DNA of 64,000 bases from Gammaproteobacteria bacterium (GTDB taxonomy: Bacteria > Pseudomonadota > Gammaproteobacteria > Pseudomonadales > Azotimanducaceae), in assembly GCA_026708185.1 (NCBI GenBank), contig JAPOVK010000050.1, positions 1 to 64,000 of the forward strand, written 5' to 3'. The translations under genes and the position numbers were made by a program. The notes under the pieces are model-generated. The model was not told the DNA's origin and ran no database searches. It was given only the letters and a program-made list of their open reading frames with translations. Shown here piece after piece: positions 59,410 to 64,000 of the stretch (its first letter is position 1; each line of letters starts with the position of its first letter).

Positions 59410-59775
59410 ATGACCGAATCGGAAGCCTACGACCCGAAACGGGATCTTGAACGGATGAAAGCCGGGATCGAACGGCTGCAGGGCGAGCACGCCGCGGTGA
59501 CGAGAGCCGTCCTTCGGGAGTTGAAGGAAGCGCAGCGCGCTGCGGACGAAGCCTTGCAAGCCCTGATGGCCGTACCCGAGGACGAGGTAACGGAGGACCA
59601 TCCCAAGGCTCTGGCCGTCAAACGCGCCGCGGCGGAGGGCGACCGGGTGAAGAAGGAAGGCAAGGCGAAAATGAAAGAAGCGACCGAGCGCTTCAAACGG
59701 CTGAACGAGGAGATCGTGCAGTCCGCGATGGCGCGTATAGAGGAATGGCAGGGGAAGCGGAAGGACGAAGATTAG
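59410..59775 (+). CDS. Small coiled-coil protein, unknown function
   Basis: 121 residues from ATG 59410 (GGAGACACC upstream). Almost entirely charged helix: 'RDLERMKAGIERLQGEHAAVTRAVLRELKEAQRAADEALQALM' and 'KAKMKEATERFKRLNEEIVQSAMARIEEWQGKRKDED'. No signal peptide or motif recognised. Convergent with the phytanoyl-CoA dioxygenase gene 12 bp away. Confidence 0.75.
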   Translation: MTESEAYDPKRDLERMKAGIERLQGEHAAVTRAVLRELKEAQRAADEALQALMAVPEDEVTEDHPKALAVKRAAAEGDRVKKEGKAKMKEATERFKRLNEEIVQSAMARIEEWQGKRKDED

Positions 59776-59787
59776 CGTGCGGTGACT

Positions 59788-60612
59788 TCAGGAGCGCAGA
59801 AAGCCCCCGGGCACCCGGTTGCGCCGCAAGGGCATGTCGGGGTCTCGGCTCTTGATCTCGGGCGGAACGCTGCCAGCCCAGTGTTCGGGTACCGTGTTGG
59901 CACGCCGGTAGTACCAGCCGAGCAACACCGTGCGCCGTTCGGCGGTCGTGTTCGGGTGCGTGCCGTGCAGTAGGCGCGCGTCGCCGATCATCAGTTGGCC
60001 GGCCTTGACGGGGACGTCGACGGCGTCGGGGTGGTCGTAGAACATCCACTCGTTGGTTTCTTCGACCTCGTAGCCGCCGCCCTCGTGGGGCGCGATGAGG
60101 TGCTCGTGCAGGTCGAGACGCCTGAGATGGCTGCCCGGGATCGCGCGCAGACAGCCGTTGGCCACATTGGTATCGGTGAGATACCAGTTGAGGAACACGG
60201 TCTGCGGCCACGGCGACAGGCTGATGGGGTCGTCCCAACGCATCCAGTCCTGGTGCCAGTAGAGCGCGGGCGCATAGGGCGGCTTCGAGATGATCTGGAA
60301 CGTGCCGATGGAGCGGTGGTCGTCGATCTTGAGTGCACGCAGGATCCGGGCCGGGTGGTCGATCAGGAAATCCACCATCTCGTCGCTCGGCTGCTTCAGA
60401 GACGCGGGCGACGTGGTGCGGATTCCTGTGAGCTTGATGTCGGAGCCCTGGTACTTCCATTGGGGCGGGTGTTCCGTGCGTGCGATCCAGTCGTCGGACC
60501 AGCGGCGCAGGCGCTCGAGCGCGCCGTCGGGGAGTAACCCGTCGACGACGCAGTAGCCGTCCTCAAGCAGTTGCTCGCGGGCGGCGGCGATCTGTCGTTG
60601 GTCAAGCGTCAT
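59788..60612 (-). CDS. Phytanoyl-CoA dioxygenase-family (PhyH) protein
   Basis: 274 residues. Fe(II)/2-oxoglutarate oxygenase: HxD in 'LYWHQDWMRWDDPISLSPWPQTVFLNWYLTD', distal His in 'DARLLHGTHPNTTAERRTVLLGWYYRR' followed by the Arg that binds 2-oxoglutarate. 'NGCLRAIPGSHLRRLDLHEHL' is characteristic of the family. Acts on hydroxylatable lipids or other small molecules. Forty-six nt after the acyltransferase gene; may belong to the hipBA transcript. Confidence 0.92.
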   Translation of the reverse strand: MTLDQRQIAAAREQLLEDGYCVVDGLLPDGALERLRRWSDDWIARTEHPPQWKYQGSDIKLTGIRTTSPASLKQPSDEMVDFLIDHPARILRALKIDDHRSIGTFQIISKPPYAPALYWHQDWMRWDDPISLSPWPQTVFLNWYLTDTNVANGCLRAIPGSHLRRLDLHEHLIAPHEGGGYEVEETNEWMFYDHPDAVDVPVKAGQLMIGDARLLHGTHPNTTAERRTVLLGWYYRRANTVPEHWAGSVPPEIKSRDPDMPLRRNRVPGGFLRS

Positions 60613-60658
60613 GCCATGACGAAGTAAACCACATGCGTTGCTCGTCGGTTGAGCTTGC

Positions 60659-61555
60659 TCAGCGGTAGATGTTCGGCTGGCGCGGGAACCGGAAGCGCTT
60701 GTACTCCCACTGGTACTGCTCGGGGTCGCGCCGCACCTGGGTTTCGACGGCCGCGTTCATCGCTCGTACGCTTGCGACGTGGTCGGGGTCGCGGATCGCG
60801 GCGTCGACGGCCTCGATACGGATTGCGAAGCCGCCCTCGACGCGAATGGCGTTGCCGAAGACGATGTCCACGTCGACGCGCTGCAGGAGCTTCGCCACCA
60901 GGGTCATGGTGAACGCCTCTCGACCGAAAAACGGCGCCGCGACGCCGCTGCCGACGATGGGCACCTGGTCCGGCAACACCGCCACCATGCCGCCTCCGCG
61001 CAGCACCTTGATCAACTGCCGGAGGCCGCTCACGGAGTCTGGCGCAGACCGGTGGCCGAGTCGCGCTCGTGCATTGCGTAAGGCCGCGTCGACGATGGCG
61101 GACTTTGGCTTTTCATACAGCGGTGCCAAGGGCGCGACGGTGTTCAGGTAGTAGCCGATGAATTCCCAGTTGCCGAGGTGCAGCGGCATCACGATCAGGC
61201 CGCGGCCAGGGGGACGGTCGCGCAGGAGATGCTCGCCCTCGACGGTCTTGATCAAGGACCCGAGCCGTTCAAGGGGCCAGGTCCACATCGCGACCGCCTC
61301 GAGGACGATCATCGCGGTTTGGCGGATGCTGTCCCGGGCGAGCCGCTCGCGCCAGGCATCGGACCGGTCCGGATAGGCGATGGAGAGGTTGATGCGCGTC
61401 GTACGGACCGCGCGGCCGTTGAGCAGGAACGTGATCCGTCCCGCCACGCTGCCGATCCGTCGCAGCGCTCTGATCGACAGGGGATACAGCAGCCAGCAGA
61501 AGGCGCGAAAGACGGTGACCGCGAGGCGTGCGGCCCATGGCTGTGCCTCGCTCAC
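60659..61555 (-). CDS. Lysophospholipid/LPS acyltransferase (LpxL/HtrB family)
   Basis: 298 residues from GTG 61555, whose GTGA overlaps the hipA stop; the 517-residue ORF is a read-through. 'LLYPLSIRALRRIGSVAGRITFLLNGRAVRTTRINLSIAYPD' then catalytic 'LIVMPLHLGNWEFIGYYLNTV' (HX4E), 'GLRQLIKVLRGGGMVAVLPDQVPIVGSGVAAPFFGREAFTMTLVAKLL' and C-terminal 'RDPEQYQWEYKRFRFP'. This matches late lipid A acyltransferases, which transfer an acyl chain from acyl-ACP on the inner membrane. Translational coupling to hipA is unusual. Confidence 0.92.
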   Translation of the reverse strand: MSEAQPWAARLAVTVFRAFCWLLYPLSIRALRRIGSVAGRITFLLNGRAVRTTRINLSIAYPDRSDAWRERLARDSIRQTAMIVLEAVAMWTWPLERLGSLIKTVEGEHLLRDRPPGRGLIVMPLHLGNWEFIGYYLNTVAPLAPLYEKPKSAIVDAALRNARARLGHRSAPDSVSGLRQLIKVLRGGGMVAVLPDQVPIVGSGVAAPFFGREAFTMTLVAKLLQRVDVDIVFGNAIRVEGGFAIRIEAVDAAIRDPDHVASVRAMNAAVETQVRRDPEQYQWEYKRFRFPRQPNIYR

Positions 61556-62796
61556 GCGGCGCGGTGGAGCCGTCGGGCGAGTCGCTCGCCGCGTTGCTTG
61601 ACGACGGCGGCGGCTTGCCTTGATGCGACATGGGGCGCCTCGACCTGGTCGACGGCGTCGATCACTGACTCGGTGAGTTCCCTCGCGCGCTGCAGGACGA
61701 GAGACGGGTTCAGGCCGCAGTCCTTGGCGAGCCGTTGAAGGTCGGACCGCCCAACGCGATCCGACTCCCGAGCGCGCCCGATGCGCATGGCCATGCGGGA
61801 GGTCAGCGCGGGATAGGCGACCGTGCAGACGACGTCGTAGAGCGGGGCCATGCGAGCGCGACCGTTGCGGTGGCGCAGCCATGCGAAGTTCTTGACGTGA
61901 GCGTCGTGGTTGCCGATCACCGTATTGAACAGCACGGCATCCAGAAGTCGCCCGATGTCGATCACCGGTGCGGCGGATACGTCGCGTACCAGCGCGAAGC
62001 ATTGGGCGAGTCCCGGCCCGCCCTCGCTTTGATACTTGATCTCGGACCTTACGCCCAGGGCCTGGCAGAAGTCCTCCTGGTGGATTCGACGAATGACACC
62101 GCCTTCGTGTTCGCGGTCGAAACGCTCGACGAGGAGGTAATCGATACCTGAGCTCTGCTTGACAGTACAAGCCGCCGTGGCCAAGCCGGATGCAGCCGCC
62201 AGCTCGAGGCAAAAGGCCTCGTTAAAGACCACGCCTTCATATTCCGGTATCGCGGGCTTCAGGATGTGTGTGCTCGGCGCAGCACCTAGGGGCAGGAAGT
62301 AGTCGTCGCCGTCGACCGCCAAGGCGATCTTGTGCTGCGCCCCGGCGAGGGACATGCGGTAGCCGTCCGTGCCGGCCAGCAGCGGTCGTTGCGGCAGCTC
62401 GGCTAGCAACTCACCGACTTCGGTAGAGCGCAACGGCCGCAGATGGCACCCCAACTCGTCGGGGTGGCAGCCCGATGGGAGTAGGCAGATCGCGCCAGCG
62501 CATTCACCGCCAACAGCTTCCAGAAAGGCGAAATCGTTCTCAGGGCTGACTCCGAGCAGTCGGCCGAGGACGGCGCGGCTGTTGCCCTCCGGGAGGACAC
62601 CGCCGAAGAACGGCGCGCAAAGGCGCTGCGGAAACGGTTCGCGGCGTAAGGGCAGCGAGTGCGAGAGTGCCACTGCCTGTGGATCGTCGAGCCACTCTTG
62701 GGCGTACTGGAAGACCATCCTGCCACTGTCGCGCAGGATCAGATGACCAGCCAGGTCTGCTTGCAGGTAGGCGTCTAGAGTGCGCACGGCGGTCAA
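61552..62796 (-). CDS. hipA: HipA-type Ser/Thr kinase toxin
   Basis: 414 residues. N-terminal HipA_N ('LSLPLRREPFP...FFGGVLPEGNSRAVLGRLLGVSPENDFAFLEAVGGECAGAICLLPSG'), P-loop-like 'RMSLAGAQHKIALA' (149-160), ATP-lysine 'HILKPA', kinase loop 'VIGNHDAHVKNFAWLRH' (298 Asp) and metal motif 'LYDVVCT' (321 Asp). In E. coli HipA phosphorylates glutamyl-tRNA synthetase and triggers persistence. Overlaps hipB by 4 nt (ATGA) and the downstream acyltransferase by 4 nt. Confidence 0.93.
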   Translation of the reverse strand: MTAVRTLDAYLQADLAGHLILRDSGRMVFQYAQEWLDDPQAVALSHSLPLRREPFPQRLCAPFFGGVLPEGNSRAVLGRLLGVSPENDFAFLEAVGGECAGAICLLPSGCHPDELGCHLRPLRSTEVGELLAELPQRPLLAGTDGYRMSLAGAQHKIALAVDGDDYFLPLGAAPSTHILKPAIPEYEGVVFNEAFCLELAAASGLATAACTVKQSSGIDYLLVERFDREHEGGVIRRIHQEDFCQALGVRSEIKYQSEGGPGLAQCFALVRDVSAAPVIDIGRLLDAVLFNTVIGNHDAHVKNFAWLRHRNGRARMAPLYDVVCTVAYPALTSRMAMRIGRARESDRVGRSDLQRLAKDCGLNPSLVLQRARELTESVIDAVDQVEAPHVASRQAAAVVKQRGERLARRLHRAA

Positions 62797-63011
62797 GCCT
62801 GATCGACAGGCGCCTCGAGGACCACGCGCACACCAAGCGCATTCAGAACGTCCAGCGTCTTGCCGATTTCACAGGTGGCTTTGCCTCGCTCCAGGTCGAC
62901 GACGAAGCGCAGGCCCGTGCCGGCTGCGAGGGCCAGTTGCCGCTGGGTTACGCCCAACGCGTTGCGGACGGTCTTGGTGGTATTGCCGATCTGACGGGGC
63001 GAGGCGAACAT
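62793..63011 (-). CDS. hipB: HipB-type XRE antitoxin/repressor
   Basis: 72 residues. Helix-turn-helix of the Cro/C1 type ('KTVRNALGVTQRQLALAAGTGLRFVVDLERGKATCEIGKTLDVLNALGVRVVLEAP'). Expected to bind HipA and the operators at 63031-63146. Overlaps hipA by 4 nt (ATGA). Confidence 0.9.
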   Translation of the reverse strand: MFASPRQIGNTTKTVRNALGVTQRQLALAAGTGLRFVVDLERGKATCEIGKTLDVLNALGVRVVLEAPVDQA

Positions 63012-63030
63012 ACGCTGTCCGACATCTGAT

Positions 63031-63146
63031 GTTCCTGTACGGGAATAGTATGGGTTGAATCGGTGCTAGGCAAGCGGCGTGTTCCTGTACGGGAACTTCG
63101 GCCCATCTCCGGACAGGCCGCGCAAGATCTGTTCCCGCACGGTAAT
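63031..63146. promoter_or_regulatory. Three HipB-type operators spaced 50 bp apart
   Basis: O1 GTTCCTGTACGGGAAT (63031-63046), O2 GTTCCTGTACGGGAAC (63081-63096, perfect GTTCC-N6-GGAAC) and O3 GTTCCCGCACGGTAAT (63131-63146). Starts are exactly 50 bp apart. O1 covers the -10 end and start of transcription of hipBA, as expected for autorepression. Confidence 0.85.
63045..63073 (-). promoter_or_regulatory. Probable hipBA promoter
   Basis: Minus strand: TTGCCT (63073-63068), 17-bp spacer, TACTAT (63050-63045), overlapping operator O1. Reads towards hipB at 63011. Confidence 0.6.
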
Positions 63147-63155
63147 CTGGCAGCT

Positions 63156-63560
63156 CTACGACCAGATTCCGATGATGCCGCCCATCAGCGCCGAATACGT
63201 GACCCGGTAGCCCGCCTGGATGCCCCAGAGCTTCCAGCCCCAGCCGCAGAAGGCGTTATCCGATGCCATCGAGGTCGCGATGAAACCGACCCCGGTGATC
63301 AAGCCGAACACGATGCCAGTGATTAGCCCCGTCATCTGCAGCCCCTCCATCAAGGCCGCGACCACGACGCAGGTGACCAGCGCCGCGACAGCGCTCACGA
63401 TGAACGGTTCCGGCGACGGCTGGATCTCGTCCTCAGTCTTGCCGAGCGCGGCAACCCAGGCCTTGCCGAACATCGGGCCGTACCACAGCGCGCCCAGCGC
63501 GAAGGCCGCGGCCGTGGCCACGATGATGGCCCACCAGTTAAGTCCGCCGAAATCGAGCAT
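63156..63560 (-). CDS. DUF1761-family membrane protein
   Basis: 134 residues from ATG 63560; the 247-residue ORF is antisense to the next gene. 'LNWWAIIVATAAAFALGALWYGPMFGKAWVAALG', 'VSAVAALVTCVVVAALMEGLQM', 'TGIVFGLITGVGFIATSMASDNAFCGWGWKLWGIQAGYRVTYSALMGGIIGIW' supply four membrane segments as in DUF1761. Function unknown. Lies upstream of the hipBA promoter in the same direction, with 144 bp between. Confidence 0.88.
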   Translation of the reverse strand: MLDFGGLNWWAIIVATAAAFALGALWYGPMFGKAWVAALGKTEDEIQPSPEPFIVSAVAALVTCVVVAALMEGLQMTGLITGIVFGLITGVGFIATSMASDNAFCGWGWKLWGIQAGYRVTYSALMGGIIGIWS

Positions 63561-63656
63561 TCCACTCTCCAATGAAGGTGCTTCATTCGCCGCCGAGTAT
63601 CGCAACGCGACGGGTGGGTTGATAGCCTCTGAAAGGAAGCCGTTGCCAGGGGCCCC

Positions 63657-64000
63657 ATGGTCAACAAGGTCATTCTCGACCCCAGCTTCCGCCGCATGGA
63701 GGAGATCTTCCACCCCGACGACCTCGTCCGCCTGCACGCCTGCTGCGACGTGGTGTGGGGGCGAGACGAACCGATGCCGGAGGCGATGTTCGAGGAGCAC
63801 CGCGCCGACGCCTTCGCGGTGGTCACCACGCGTTGGCGCTATGGCGACTTGAGCGAGTTTCCGAACCTGCGCGCGATCATGGAGGTCGGCGGCCGCCATC
63901 CGGGCCCGGCCGCCGTCGACTACGACACGTGCCGCGCAAACGGCATCCGGATCTTAAGCTGCGCACCGGCCTTCGGGCCCATGGTCGCCGAAATGGCGTT
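63657..64000 (+). CDS. 2-hydroxyacid dehydrogenase family (partial, runs off the end)
   Basis: From ATG 63657 the frame stays open to the window end (114 residues seen): 'MVNKVILDPSFRRMEEIFHPDDLVRLHACCDVVWGRDEPMPEAMFEEHRADAFAVVTTRWRYGDLSEFPNLRAIMEVGGRHPGPAAVDYDTCRANGIRILSCAPAFGPMVAEMA'. The 'D...C.ANGIRI.SCAPAFGPMVAEMA' stretch matches the hinge before the NAD-binding half of D-isomer-specific 2-hydroxyacid dehydrogenases. The catalytic Arg/Glu/His lie beyond the window. Not in the ORF track because no stop is reached. Confidence 0.8.
   Translation, partial: MVNKVILDPSFRRMEEIFHPDDLVRLHACCDVVWGRDEPMPEAMFEEHRADAFAVVTTRWRYGDLSEFPNLRAIMEVGGRHPGPAAVDYDTCRANGIRILSCAPAFGPMVAEMA

Overview
High-GC bacterial chromosome, most likely a free-living or sponge-type marine proteobacterium. 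Supporting this are the LpxL/HtrB-type LPS acyltransferase, the RND and MacAB-type envelope pumps, Tat-exported redox enzymes, and the mix of CaiB/BaiF CoA-transferases, crotonases, phytanoyl-CoA dioxygenase and F420-type LLM oxidoreductases. No rRNA, tRNA, CRISPR array, phage module, integrase or transposase was found. The taxonomic placement is inference from gene content only.

Layout. 0-3.7 kb: 45-bp palindromic repeats, a truncated Uma2 paralogue, an exported amidohydrolase and a ferritin-like protein. 3.7-8.0 kb: a four-gene MacA/MacB-type ABC export operon with two different FtsX-like permeases. 8-19 kb: stress and signalling genes (tandem USP, STAS), a flavodoxin-like protein, threonine dehydratase, two LLM oxidoreductases, a crotonase, an esterase and an iodotyrosine-deiodinase-like nitroreductase. 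16.8-22.8 kb: a YtrA-type GntR/ABC/permease operon with a clear operator-promoter, facing a 1121-residue ABC-2/M1-like/golvesin-like fusion. 23-27.4 kb: a two-gene RND pump. 27.4-41 kb: glyoxalase I, SGNH hydrolase, CoA-transferase, two paralogous type-B carboxylesterases (one lipoprotein, one fused to a DUF385-like domain), an ankyrin-hydrolase fusion, MsrA and an AAA ATPase. 41-55.8 kb: amidohydrolase, two tiny membrane proteins, kinase-like protein, double-GFA protein, LLM oxidoreductase, NAGPA-like lipoprotein, an Ior-type molybdenum hydroxylase pair, double YjbR, a beta-propeller, Tat aldo/keto reductase, XthA and an MFS transporter. 56-64 kb: phosphoesterase, intact Uma2, alcohol dehydrogenase, and a hipB-hipA-acyltransferase-phyH gene string, then DUF1761 and a 2-hydroxyacid dehydrogenase running off the end.

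Strongest leads: (1) a hipBA module whose control region has three GTTCC-N6-GGAAC-type operators spaced exactly 50 bp apart, with hipA overlapping an LPS-type acyltransferase gene by 4 nt; (2) the YtrA-type regulon with a sigma70-like promoter and a perfect 10-bp palindrome; (3) non-coding dispersed elements whose hairpin arms differ between copies while the flanks or the 21-nt loop are conserved; (4) several domain fusions (ABC-2/M1-like/golvesin, DUF385/carboxylesterase, ankyrin/TAP-like hydrolase).

Many long ORFs in the track are antisense or frame shadows created by high GC and were left out. Starts were re-chosen where a signal peptide, Shine-Dalgarno sequence or 4-nt overlap indicated a better one.
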